64,000 nucleotides of DNA from Streptomyces sp. SJL17-4 (GTDB taxonomy: Bacteria; Actinomycetota; Actinomycetes; Streptomycetales; Streptomycetaceae). The stretch spans positions 8,366,501 to 8,430,500 of the forward strand of contig NZ_CP104578.1 of the NCBI RefSeq assembly GCF_036826855.1. The letters are read 5' to 3'. Of this stretch, positions 1-8,267 are shown piece by piece. Under the pieces are notes generated by a model. The model had not been told where the DNA came from and did no database searches. It saw only the letters and a list, made by a program, of their open reading frames with translations. A program made the position numbers and the translations under genes. Numbering within the stretch: position 1 is the first letter of the stretch; every line of letters begins with the position of its first letter.

Positions 1-2709
1 GTAGACGGCCAGAAGCTGCCTGCCCAGAACGCTCTTCGGCGCGTTGCTGTTGCTGAACCCTGCCGCGGCCTCACTGATCGACAAGGCCCCGTTCCGGTCG
101 GTGTCGTATCGCTGGTCGGTTGCCTGGATGCGCGCCAGGAACTCGGCGGTCCACAGTTCCTGATGGTTCTTCCAGAACCCTTGGGACAGCGGGTCGCGGG
201 TGGGCGGTACGACGGTGATGGTGGTGCTGGCCGAGTCCGTGACCGGCGCGAACGAGCATGCTCCTCCGGCGTTCCCGTAGGTGACGGACACGGTGTCGGT
301 GTACGTCGTACCGGCCAGCGCCAGAAGCGTCGGCCGCGCCGTGAAGACGATCCTCTGTTCGCCGGACGTGGCCAGTACCGTACCCACGTTCCAGACGAGC
401 GTGCGGGTCCCATCACCGTTCAGCGTCACCGAACTGGGCCTGGGGCCTGTGCCGAGGTCGAGCTCCTGGCTGTAGTAGACGCCGGCCGGCAGGGTATCGG
501 TGACGGTGACACCCGAGGCGTCACCACTGCCCGTGTTCGCGTAGGTGATCGTGTACGTGATGGCCTGGCCCGCATTGACGGTGGCCGTGGCCGACTTGTC
601 CACCGTCAGCACCGGCGCGTGCACCGTGGTGGTGGCCTGCGCCGTGTTGTCGTCCGTGTACGGGTCGGGCACGCCGTCCGTGTCGGTTCCGGTGACGGTG
701 ACACGGTTGGTGAGCACTGTGCCGTCGGTCGTGTCGCACGGCACCGGGTACGTGAAGCCCGGCGTGACGGTGGTGACGGCTCCGTTGTTCAGGTCCGGCA
801 GGGAGCGCTGCTGCGTCGTGCCGTCGGGCAGGGTGTCGGTGACGCGGATGTTGGTGGCGGTGCCGGGTCCGAGGTCGGTCACGTCGGTGGTGTAGCGCAC
901 GGTGTCCCCGCCGACCGCGTCGGGGCGGTCGGCCGATTTGGTGATCGCCAGATCGGCCTTCTGGAACATGGCGAGCACTGTTTCCTCGGTGAGCTCCGGC
1001 GGCAGGTCCGGTCGTGCGCCATCGGCGAAGAACGTGGCGTTGAGCCGGGGGTTGTACTGGATGTTGGCCCAGTCGTCGTAACCGCGCAGGGACTCGCCGG
1101 GGCTGGTGGCGGTGCATGCGGTGATGGACGTGATCCGGTTGATGTCGGCGGTGACGCCGGCCTCCGTGTTGCCGTTCGTCCCGTTCCAGTCGGTGGGGCC
1201 GTTCGTGGCGGGCGCGACCGTGAGTTTGCCGCCGATCCCGTAGATGATGTTGCGAGCGGGGTCGGAGGGAGTCCCGTACACGCCGTTGTTCTCGTCGAGG
1301 CCGGCCTCGTTGAGCGCTGTGGCCGGTGTCGTCCCGAGGGCGGTGCCCTTGGCCGTGCTGCTGTAGTCGAGGGGTCTCGAGGGGTCCCTGCCCGCGAATT
1401 GGAGCGGGTAGTTCATCACGCTGAGGTAGTTGGGCTTGCAGTTGGTCGCATCGTCGCCGCCGTGGCCCAGGCTGAGCGTGTGTCCGAGCTCGTGCATGAA
1501 CGTGGCAGTCTCGGCGTTCTTCCGTCCGCCCAGGTTGCTGAACGACGTGGGCGCCCAAGAGCCGAGCGTCACGATGAAGTCGTTGCCACCCCGGGGAGGA
1601 CCGGCGGGGTCCCACTCCGAGCTGCCTGACGAGCTGGGGTTCTCGACGAAGCTGTTGCCGAAGATCATGTAGCGGTACACCTGGCGCTTCGCCTGCAGGA
1701 TGTTCGCGCAGTTCGGGCTGGACCGGTCGGCCGGGGTACCGAAGAACCCGGTGCAGGGGCCGACCGGGTTCCCGCTCTTGAGGTCATTGAAGTCGTCCAG
1801 CGCTCCGGGGCCGGGGGTCCGGAATCTGATCGACGCCACATCCGGCAGGGATTCGCCTTCGGCGGCGTGGAGGTTGATGCCCCGGTACTTCTTCTTCGCC
1901 GGATCGGACGGGTCGGGGTACTCGTCGACCGGCGCTTTGGCGAACGCGTTCACGACGTCGGTAAGAGCACCCGGCTGCGGCTTGTCCGCGGCCATGTAGT
2001 CCGCTTCGACGAACAGGTCCTTGCGGTAGGGGACAGCGCCGTACTGCGCGTCCCCGAGGGGCAGGTCGACGGTCCCGTCGCCGTCGAAGTCCAGCCCCCT
2101 GCCCGCGACTTCCCAGGTGTTCATGAGGCCGTCGCCATCGCTGTCGGCGCCGTTCGCCAGGGCGACGCAGGACGAGGTGGTGATCGTGAAGTACCCGCGG
2201 GCCGAATCCGCGCCGCTGCCTTCGCTCTCCCCCGACAGGGTCGGCAGGTCCGCCCCCTGTTGGGGAGTGAGTCCACCGCCGGTGAACGTGCAGGTGTTCA
2301 GGTCGAACCGGAGGTTCAGGTCGGCACTCCCGGACTGAGTCCAGTTGATGGGCCCGTCCTGGGTCAGGTCGTCCTGGTCCCACAGCTGCATTTGGATGTC
2401 GACGGGGTTGTGGCTGGTGTCCACCGTGGCTGTGTAGACCCAGTTGGTTCGGAAGTCGGACCCGTGGCCGCAGCAGTAGGTGTCCCTGCCGTCGAACAGG
2501 CCTTGGTGGTCGATCTCGAATTTCGGATAGTAGTCATTGCCGCAGGCCTCTCCGGCGCCTTCGTCGCAATGGAGCTCGACGACTCGGTAGAGGCTGACGG
2601 TGATGTCCTGCGTTGCGGCCTGAGCCGGCGTGGTGCCGGTGGCTGCCACCCCCGCCAGCACCAGCAGGAGCACGGCAAGTAGGCGGACGTACGAACTGAC
2701 CCTTGGCAT
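1..2709 (-). CDS. Secreted zinc metalloprotease with DUF11 repeats, 3' end beyond window
   Basis: The frame is open for 903 codons from ATG at 2709 to the left edge, so the C-terminus is missing. The first 32 residues form a signal peptide ending in AQA. Two Ca-binding type DxDxDG stretches lie near residues 187-212. HELGHTLSLGH (residues 406-416) is the metzincin zinc motif: His406, Glu407, His410, His416. SVMNY with Met432 is a plausible Met-turn. Two DUF11-type repeats follow (about 585-690 and 697-800). Then come GFWKNH (844-849) and an EF-hand loop, DTDRNGALSISE, at 869-880. The likely role is an exported peptidase with Ig-like stalk repeats; the substrate is unknown. The zinc site and signal peptide are seen directly; peptidase activity is inferred from the family. 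The 256 bp upstream show no gene. Confidence 0.88.
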   Translation of the reverse strand, partial: MPRVSSYVRLLAVLLLVLAGVAATGTTPAQAATQDITVSLYRVVELHCDEGAGEACGNDYYPKFEIDHQGLFDGRDTYCCGHGSDFRTNWVYTATVDTSHNPVDIQMQLWDQDDLTQDGPINWTQSGSADLNLRFDLNTCTFTGGGLTPQQGADLPTLSGESEGSGADSARGYFTITTSSCVALANGADSDGDGLMNTWEVAGRGLDFDGDGTVDLPLGDAQYGAVPYRKDLFVEADYMAADKPQPGALTDVVNAFAKAPVDEYPDPSDPAKKKYRGINLHAAEGESLPDVASIRFRTPGPGALDDFNDLKSGNPVGPCTGFFGTPADRSSPNCANILQAKRQVYRYMIFGNSFVENPSSSGSSEWDPAGPPRGGNDFIVTLGSWAPTSFSNLGGRKNAETATFMHELGHTLSLGHGGDDATNCKPNYLSVMNYPLQFAGRDPSRPLDYSSTAKGTALGTTPATALNEAGLDENNGVYGTPSDPARNIIYGIGGKLTVAPATNGPTDWNGTNGNTEAGVTADINRITSITACTATSPGESLRGYDDWANIQYNPRLNATFFADGARPDLPPELTEETVLAMFQKADLAITKSADRPDAVGGDTVRYTTDVTDLGPGTATNIRVTDTLPDGTTQQRSLPDLNNGAVTTVTPGFTYPVPCDTTDGTVLTNRVTVTGTDTDGVPDPYTDDNTAQATTTVHAPVLTVDKSATATVNAGQAITYTITYANTGSGDASGVTVTDTLPAGVYYSQELDLGTGPRPSSVTLNGDGTRTLVWNVGTVLATSGEQRIVFTARPTLLALAGTTYTDTVSVTYGNAGGACSFAPVTDSASTTITVVPPTRDPLSQGFWKNHQELWTAEFLARIQATDQRYDTDRNGALSISEAAAGFSNSNAPKSVLGRQLLAVY

Positions 2710-2965
2710 CCGGCGGTCTCCCTCAAGGGCGAGCAGCAGTGGAGCGGATCGCTCGCAGGGATGCTCGCACCAGGGGAGCGCCTTGACGGGGCAACACGCT
2801 CTGTAACCGTCCGGGTCTTCGACAGGGGATCGCTGGACCGGCGGCATCTGGGGATGGTCTGATCGTCAGCTGCATGGTGCTCCCCATCAGCCCGAAGAGC
2901 GTTGCGGTACTACTGAGCTTGAATGCGTGATGTCGGGCAGTTGTCCGCGGTCGGACCAGGTGCCG

Positions 2966-3844
2966 TCATCCTGCCTGGGATCGAGCCGGTGCGGCCCGTG
3001 GACGGGTGACCTGGGCGCGGTTGCGGGCACGGATGGCCCGGCGCTCCCCGGCCTCGGCGAGCACCGCGGCTCTGGCTTCCCCTCCGGCGTCGAACGCCGC
3101 CGGAGAGAAGCGGTCGCTGGCTCTGACGTGCCGTTCCCAGTCGTCCTGCCAGAACTCAACCGTCCAGCCCGGCCACAACTCCGGTACTTGGTAAGCCTGT
3201 GGTGAGGAGTAGAGGGACCACCAGCCCAGGTGGCGGCGTTCCGAATCGAGGTGGATGCCGGAGTTGACATGAAGCCGGCAGCCTCCGTGCCCGGGGGCGT
3301 CTGCCAGGCGGTTGAGCAGGGCGGCGCCCTCGCGGACAGGGTGGTCGAAGGCGTCAGAGGCGACGTGGCAGTGGCTGGTGTTGACCGTGATCACCACACC
3401 GCCTGGGTCGGGCCCGGCCAAGTCCTCGTCGTCGGGGGAGAGGAGCGGGGCCAAATAGGGGTCCGAATCGCGGCAGCGGACGTACTCCGGGTCCAGCCCG
3501 ACGTACTCACGCAGTTCGGCCGAGCCGTCGTACAGCCAGCGGACCTCCCAGCCAGGCCACGCGGCTCGGATGAGCTCGAACACGGCCGCGCGGTGTCGGA
3601 GCTCAGTGCTGGGTCCTTCCCAGGCGAAGAACAGGAGCACCTTCCGGCCGAGGTCGAGCAGTATCCCGCCCTGGGCCCTGGTGTCGTCCAACCACCACCC
3701 GTCTTGGCGGAGTTCGGGAAGCATGGCGAGAACCGGCGTCGGCCCTTCCAGCAGGTCGAGGTCGATTCCGACCGCCCAGCCGGTTCGGTACAGCTCATGT
3801 GTGCCGTTCTCGCGGACCACGATGACGTTGGCTCTGTCTCCCAT
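2966..3844 (-). CDS. Conserved hypothetical protein (MGDRANV start)
   Basis: This is a 292-residue soluble protein of unknown function. I chose the ATG at 3844 because the protein then begins MGDRANVIVVREN, a start I recall from related actinobacterial proteins; an in-frame ATG lies 12 codons upstream. There is no signal peptide or membrane segment. The sequence is rich in Trp and acidic residues (WWLDDTRAQGG, WEVRWLYDGSAELREYVG, GWTVEFWQDDWERHVR), compatible with a globular alpha/beta fold. The last 25 residues are basic and probably disordered. It stands alone between the protease and a gene-poor stretch. GC3 bias supports coding. I cannot assign a function. Confidence 0.72.
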   Translation of the reverse strand: MGDRANVIVVRENGTHELYRTGWAVGIDLDLLEGPTPVLAMLPELRQDGWWLDDTRAQGGILLDLGRKVLLFFAWEGPSTELRHRAAVFELIRAAWPGWEVRWLYDGSAELREYVGLDPEYVRCRDSDPYLAPLLSPDDEDLAGPDPGGVVITVNTSHCHVASDAFDHPVREGAALLNRLADAPGHGGCRLHVNSGIHLDSERRHLGWWSLYSSPQAYQVPELWPGWTVEFWQDDWERHVRASDRFSPAAFDAGGEARAAVLAEAGERRAIRARNRAQVTRPRAAPARSQAG

Positions 3845-3880
3845 TGGGTCAGGATGACCGGGCGGGAGGCCGGCGGCCAT

Positions 3881-4374
3881 CCGTTTTCGGCGGCTTCGAG
3901 ACTCTGGTGTCCAGAGAGTGAAGGCGCGCCGACAAGGTGGGGGTCGTGGTCATGGGGTGGCCCCCGGCAGGTAACCGGCGCAACGTCCTGCCGCCCGTAA
4001 CAAGGGGTTCACCTCCAGACGTTCTCACAGCGGGTGCAGCGGGTGCAGCGGGTGCAGCGGGTGCAGCGGGTGAAACCGAGCAGCGGCGGTATCGAGGGCG
4101 GTTATGCGGGGCCCCGGAAGGGGGTCGGGAAGTAGAAGGCGTTGACAGTAACGATGCGCCAGGGGCAGGTCAGCTTGCGGCGGCCTCGCGGCGACGTCCT
4201 TCCAGCCGCCAAGTCGCGGGTGACGACGTAGCTGACGTCGACGGAGGCCTCGGCCGCGACGAGCGGCGCGTGGCCAGGCACCTCGGCCCGGGCGATGGTC
4301 AGGCGCGGCCCGGGCATGGCCGTGTCGACGGTGACGTACCCGCCACTGGCTGATGAGCGACCACCCCAGCCCCC
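3881..4374. other. Gene-poor stretch with four 9-bp tandem repeats
   Basis: No convincing gene is present. At 4031-4071 a 9-bp unit (gcagcgggt) is repeated four times in tandem. A 71-codon minus-strand frame (4102-4317) has no ribosome binding site and no recognisable domain, so I do not call it. Confidence 0.5.
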
Positions 4375-5259
4375 TCAGTCCACCGACCGGGGCTGCGTGC
4401 CGGGGGTCAGCGCGATCCAGATGGCCTCGCTCTCCCGAATCACGTAGATCTCGTCCACCTGCGCGTCCCAGTCACGTGTCACCACGAAGTAGCGGCCGTC
4501 ATGTTCGGCGAGCAGCCGCAGATCTGAGTACCGGTAAGGGTGCAGGCGGTCGGTCGAGAGCTTCTGCTCTGTCACCGAATCCGTCGGCAGGCTCAGTGGT
4601 TTGGTGCTGAGCACGAGCACTCCCGTCCAGCTGGTGACGGCCGCAGCTCGTGCCTGAGCGTCCTGCCTGCCCTGCTGCCAGGCTACGTTGGTCACCGTCC
4701 AGAAGAGGAAGACGCCGACGGCGAAGACCGGCACAGCCTGGCGGCGGAACCCTTGAGGACGCTGTCCCTCGGCATCCCGGCACTGGCTCAGAAGAAGCCC
4801 GACGGCGATGGTCAGCGGTCCAGCCCAGCCGTACGGCTGGATCTCATGCCACAGCGCGAGCAGCACGATCCCAGTGGCCACGAAGAGCGGGTACCAGCGC
4901 GCCGCGGCGGCCTCGATCCGCGTCACACGACGGGGCCGACGGCTCCACGGGACACAGACAAGCAGGAACACGCACCCGGCCGCCACCATGATGTCCAGGT
5001 TCAGCAGATTCAGGCTTTCCAGAGCGACCTGGCTGAACCCCAGGTTCATCGATCCCCAGTGGAGATTGAAGTAGTCGTAGTACGTGCTGGTGTAGATGGC
5101 GCCGATGTAGAACATCAGCGCGGCGATGAACGTCCCCTGGGCGACGACGATCTTGACGAGGGCGGACGGCCCTTCGGGATCGCCCCCGGCCTGACGCCGG
5201 GGTTTCCCGGCGTCGGGCGGGTGCTGCTGCTCAGTCCCGTGTGCGAAAGGCTCGCTCAC
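4375..5259 (-). CDS. Integral membrane protein, unknown function
   Basis: The protein has 294 residues. A short polar N-terminus is followed by about five hydrophobic helices: VKIVVAQGTFIAALMFYIG, IMVAAGCVFLLVCVPW, LFVATGIVLLALWHEI, GPLTIAVGLLLSQC and VFAVGVFLFWTVTNVAW. The C-terminal third is hydrophilic (about residues 205-294) and ends in a beta-rich YFVVTRDWDAQVDEIYVIRE segment. The ATG at 5259 overlaps the TGA of the upstream lipoprotein gene (ATGA), so the two are probably co-transcribed and translationally coupled. A shared role at the cell envelope is plausible but unproven. No known family is recognised. Confidence 0.8.
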   Translation of the reverse strand: MSEPFAHGTEQQHPPDAGKPRRQAGGDPEGPSALVKIVVAQGTFIAALMFYIGAIYTSTYYDYFNLHWGSMNLGFSQVALESLNLLNLDIMVAAGCVFLLVCVPWSRRPRRVTRIEAAAARWYPLFVATGIVLLALWHEIQPYGWAGPLTIAVGLLLSQCRDAEGQRPQGFRRQAVPVFAVGVFLFWTVTNVAWQQGRQDAQARAAAVTSWTGVLVLSTKPLSLPTDSVTEQKLSTDRLHPYRYSDLRLLAEHDGRYFVVTRDWDAQVDEIYVIRESEAIWIALTPGTQPRSVD

Positions 5260-5657
5260 GGGGTCTCGGGAGCCGGCTGTGAGGGAACCCGGGAGTTCCC
5301 CGGCGCGTTCTCCTCGGGCGCCAGCGTGGCGGTCGGAGTGGGCGGGTCGAAGGGCGGGTCAGTCGTTTCGTCCTCGGTCGCCGTCGGCGGGGGAGGCGGG
5401 GGAGGGACGTAGCCCCCGGTCGGCGTGTTTGTCGGATCCCGTGTCTCGTCCGTCGAAGGACCGTCCGTGTCCTCCGTCGGAGGGGCATCCGTGTCCTCGG
5501 TCGGAGGAGCGTCGGTGTCCTCGGTCGGCGCGGTCGGCGCGGTCGTGGGGGCCGGTTCCGGTTCATCGGGATCACAGGCGGCAAGCCCTGTCATACCCAC
5601 CAGCATCAGCAAAGCAAGCACCGCGGCGCGCGCGCCACGGACGATCCGGTATCGCAT
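5256..5657 (-). CDS. Small Thr/Pro-rich lipoprotein
   Basis: The protein has 133 residues and starts at ATG 5657, preceded by a strong Shine-Dalgarno sequence (AAGGAGGT, seven bases upstream). The N-terminus MRYRIVRGARAAVLALLM leads to a lipobox, TGLAAC, so Cys at about residue 27 should be lipidated. The rest is low-complexity: three APPTEDTD-type units, a run of seven prolines, and Thr/Pro/Glu-rich sequence, presumably an extended extracellular stalk. It is the first gene of a two-gene operon with the membrane protein that follows at 4375-5259. The enzyme or partner it might serve is not encoded nearby. Confidence 0.8.
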   Translation of the reverse strand: MRYRIVRGARAAVLALLMLVGMTGLAACDPDEPEPAPTTAPTAPTEDTDAPPTEDTDAPPTEDTDGPSTDETRDPTNTPTGGYVPPPPPPPTATEDETTDPPFDPPTPTATLAPEENAPGNSRVPSQPAPETP

Positions 5658-5754
5658 CCGACCTCCTTGATCGTCAGCGAGCGTATGGGCCCATGGGGCG
5701 GAGGGCTGCGACGCACACCTGCGTGTCCCAGCCCTCCGCCCGATCGGACGCCCC

Positions 5755-6145
5755 GGCGGAGACTGTGGGCTGCTCGGGTGTGACGGCCTTGCGCCGTCTG
5801 TCGGTACTGGACCGAAGCCGGCGTCTGGCCACGGCTGCACGCCGACCTGCTGTCCGAGCTGTGCCGTGCCGACCTGCTGGACCTGGACGACTGCTCCGTG
5901 GACGGGTCGCATGTCGAGGCCCTCAAAGAGGGGGATCATGTCGGCCCCTCGCCCGTCGACCGCGCTCGTTCCGGATCCAAGCACAGGACCGCCGTCCGCT
6001 GTGGAAGCGCGGCATCAAGCTGCTGATCGCGCGACGCGGCGTCACCCACGGCTCCGGACTGGGCAAGGTGCGCTGGGTGGACGAGCGCGCCATCGCCTGG
6101 CTGCACCAGTTCAAGCGGCGCCAGACCCGCTACGAACGACGCGCA
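5755..6145 (+). pseudogene. IS5-family transposase remnant with internal deletion
   Basis: The reading frames give TVGCSGVTALRRL, then LDLDDCSVDGSHVEALKEG (first catalytic Asp region), DHVGPSPVDRARSGSKH, and after a gap LWKRGIKLLIARRGVTHGSG and VDERAIAWLHQFKRR (catalytic Glu region). The block holding the second Asp (present as YADRGYD in the copy near 11.2 kb) is deleted. The N-terminus and both ends are missing, so this copy cannot move. It belongs to the same subfamily as the remnant at 10.8-11.4 kb and the intact element at 49-50.3 kb. Confidence 0.8.
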
Positions 6146-6171
6146 GCCTCGCCAGGAACTCCTGGCGAGGC
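6146..6171. repeat. Perfect 12-bp-arm hairpin
   Basis: Gcctcgccagga and its exact reverse complement are separated by two bases. The hairpin sits at the junction between the IS5 remnant and the IS256 fragment. No T-run follows, so it may be a deletion scar or a weak terminator. Confidence 0.6.
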
Positions 6172-6262
6172 TGGCGAAGTCGCCGGTGAACAGGCCGTGC
6201 AGGTAGAGCAGCGGCAACACCCCGGCGATCCTCGGGGACTGCGGCACCACGGCGACAGGACC
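6152..6262 (-). pseudogene. IS256-family transposase fragment
   Basis: The minus frame reads VPQSPRIAGVLPLLYLHGL followed by FTGDFASLARSSW. This matches the conserved IS256-family stretch that I know as VLPLLYLHGLSSGDF. Only about 33 codons survive. The flanking minus-strand sequence up to about 6400 may hold more of the same gene in other frames, but I cannot align it with confidence. Confidence 0.6.
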
Positions 6263-6410
6263 GCCGAGGAGAACCGCTACCCGCTCCCCGGTGGCCGCCT
6301 CGGCCCGCTTGTCGCTGGCCCGCGGGGCCCTGACCGGGATCGACCCCGCGGCGGTGGCGACCCTCCGCGGCTGGTGGTGATCGTTGCGGTCTCGAGTCTG
6401 CCCTGAGCGA

Positions 6411-7196
6411 CTACGCGCGAGGTGTCGGCCCCTCGGCCGGCTTCACCGCGTGGAGCACCCGCATGCCCCGGGGGCCCGCGGCGGCCTGCCGGACCTCGAG
6501 GCCGGCGCGCAGGGCTTCGGCGGTCAGCCAGTCCGAGGCCAGTCGCAGTTTGGGGTAGCTGCCGACCTGGAGGTGCCATTCCCCCTCCACGCGGGTGTGG
6601 AGCAGGTCGTGGACCATGACGGTGTCGTCGTCCACGTACTCCAGGAAGCAGGTGAGCAGCCGGTCCTCGGTGGAGCGTACGGGGAGGAACCTGTCTTCGC
6701 CGCGGAGCTCCCCGGTGAGGTCGCGGTAGGTCACGACGACGTGTCCGCCGGGGCGTAGGGCGTGGGTTATGCCTTTCAGCAGGGCGCGGACGTCCGCGGG
6801 GCCGGGCAGGTGGGTCAGGGTGTCGCCCATGCACACGATGGCGGCCGCGGTGGCGGGTCCGGCCACGCGGGGGAGGGCATCGAGGAGGTCCGCGTGCATG
6901 GTGCGTACGGCGTCCGCGACGCCCGCGGTCTCGGCGTGCCCGGCGAGTTCGTCGAGCAGGGCCCGGTTGGTGTCCACGGCGGTGACGGAGGAGAAACCGA
7001 GCTGCGCCAGGGCCAGGGTCTGTGGGCCCGGTCCGGATCCGAGGTCGATGGCCGCGTCCCCGTCGGCCTCGGGCCGTACCCCCAGTCCTTGGAGGAGTTC
7101 GGCCTGGTCCCGGGCGTTGGCGTGGATGTCGCTGCCGAGCATCCAGGTGTAGTGCGCGGCGAGTAGCCGGTCGTAGTGCTCAGGGGGTGTGGTCAC
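6411..7196 (-). CDS. Class I SAM-dependent methyltransferase
   Basis: The protein has 261 residues and starts at GTG 7196 (VTTPPEHYDRL). Motif I is AAIDLGSGPGPQTLALAQLG (about residues 48-67), the glycine-rich SAM loop, followed by VTAVDTNRALLDELAGHA with the acidic residue that binds the ribose. AAIVCMGDTLTHL is the motif IV region and LRPGGHVVVTYRDL is the post-IV strand. It probably methylates a small molecule in the cytoplasm; the substrate cannot be told. It lies next to decayed genes (GDSL hydrolase, DoxX, MFS) and is the only apparently whole gene of this cluster. Confidence 0.85.
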   Translation of the reverse strand: MTTPPEHYDRLLAAHYTWMLGSDIHANARDQAELLQGLGVRPEADGDAAIDLGSGPGPQTLALAQLGFSSVTAVDTNRALLDELAGHAETAGVADAVRTMHADLLDALPRVAGPATAAAIVCMGDTLTHLPGPADVRALLKGITHALRPGGHVVVTYRDLTGELRGEDRFLPVRSTEDRLLTCFLEYVDDDTVMVHDLLHTRVEGEWHLQVGSYPKLRLASDWLTAEALRAGLEVRQAAAGPRGMRVLHAVKPAEGPTPRA

Positions 7197-7270
7197 GGGT
7201 GCCGTGTCCTTTGGTCGATGGGCCGGTGGCCCGGTGGCGGGCGGCGAGTGCCGCGACTGGGTGAGGGGGT

Positions 7271-7690
7271 CTACAGGGAGTCCAGGTCCACGGCATCCGC
7301 CATAGCCCGGGACCCGGCGTCGTTGAGGTGGAGCCCGTCCCTGCCGGCGTACGCGCCGCTGGTGCGGACCGAGGGGAGGCAGATCCGCCGAAGGTCAGCG
7401 CGCGGACGGTTCCGGGCTGGACGGCGGCGCCCCCGGCTGACAGGCCCACGGTGGCGCCGGTCAGCTGGAGCGGGGTCGTGCCGAAGGCGTGGGACAGGTG
7501 TACGCGCAGGTCGGAGCCGTCCGCGCCGAGCGTTCGGTGTGCCGTACGGTCTGGTCGTCGAAGTTCGCCTCCGCCCAGGTCGCGTACCAGCTCTGGGATG
7601 GAGTTGTACGGCCGTGGTCCAGCCGACGGTCCAGCGGTGCGCTCAAGAGGGGGCGGTGGCCGTGTGCGCCGCGGGGGCTTGGCGGCAATC
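7271..7690 (-). pseudogene. SGNH/GDSL hydrolase remnant
   Basis: Three minus frames together give parts of a secreted SGNH esterase. TWAEANFDDQTVRHTER comes first; in the next frame come SDLRVHLSHAFGTTPLQL and GTVRALTFGG. After a large deletion a third frame gives SGAYAGRDGLHLNDAG and RAMADAVDLDSL, ending in TAG at 7271. DGLHLND carries the catalytic Asp and His of block V. The block with the nucleophilic Ser is gone, so the enzyme is dead. At least two frameshifts and one deletion are visible. Confidence 0.7.
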
Positions 7691-7931
7691 AGGAGGGTCG
7701 CGGTGCGGCGGCAGTGGCTGCGGACAGCAGCCCGATCACATGTACCGCCGGCCCGATCAGCAGGCCGGCCGCGCCAGCGACCTTGGCCACCCCGAGCGGG
7801 GTCCACCAGGGTCTGGGCACCCCGTACTGGGCGAGGGGTTCCACGACGAACTGGGCCCTGCGCAGCAGGGAATGGCCGGAGAAGCCGACCCAGCCGGCGG
7901 TCAGGACGGTGACGACGACGACGGCGGACAT
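7689..7931 (-). pseudogene. Truncated DoxX-like membrane protein
   Basis: The frame has 80 residues. VVTVLTAGWVGFSGHSLL forms the first membrane helix. The stretch VVEPLAQYGVPRPWWTPLG and VAKVAGAAGLLIGPAVHVIG fits DoxX-like proteins, which are usually 115-130 residues with four helices. The sequence stops after helix 2-3 in a non-homologous tail (SAATAAAPRPS). The stop overlaps the start of the GDSL remnant, so a deletion probably fused the two. A GGAG ribosome binding site precedes the ATG. Confidence 0.6.
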
Positions 7932-7999
7932 GCGGGTACTCCAGAGCTGTCGGTGGGTGCGAGGGGTGTACGAGCGGTGTGCGAGGCGTCAGGCCGATA

Positions 8000-8256
8000 C
8001 CGGCGTGTTCCACCGGTGGAGGGCCGCGTAAGCGGGCTGCCAGTGGTGCGGTGATGGACGCGCCGAGCGCACCCGCGAGCGTTCCCGACCCGCCCGATGA
8101 GCTGACGAGGAGGACGACTGCGACGATCGCTCCCCCGTCAGTTGTACGGGCAAGGGCCGCGGCTATGTCGTAGCGCGCCAGGCGCCCCTTGGAGCCGGAG
8201 GACCCTGAGGGCTTGCTCACGGCATTCGTCACGGTCGCGATGGGCTGGTGATTCAT
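8000..8256 (-). pseudogene. N-terminal fragment of an MFS transporter
   Basis: Translation from ATG 8256 gives MNHQPIATVTNAVSKPSG, RLARYDIAAALARTTDGGA and IVAVVLLVSSSGGSGTLAG. This resembles the first transmembrane helix and loop of major-facilitator exporters of Streptomyces. After about 80 residues the sequence turns into Arg/Pro-rich read-through with no similarity. The start lies 11 bp after the stop of the dapA-like gene, so the intact transporter was probably the last gene of that operon. Confidence 0.5.
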
Positions 8257-8267
8257 GGCGACAGGGC

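Noticed and set aside
163-1629. A 488-codon plus-strand frame
   Set aside because: It is the antisense shadow of the metalloprotease, Gly/Arg/Val-rich with no domain. The minus frame shows a signal peptide, zinc motif and repeats.
4102-4317. A 71-codon minus frame
   Set aside because: No ribosome binding site, no homologous pattern and poor codon bias.
6277-6834. A 185-codon minus frame at the methyltransferase end
   Set aside because: It is an out-of-frame reading of the methyltransferase gene with no sensible domain.
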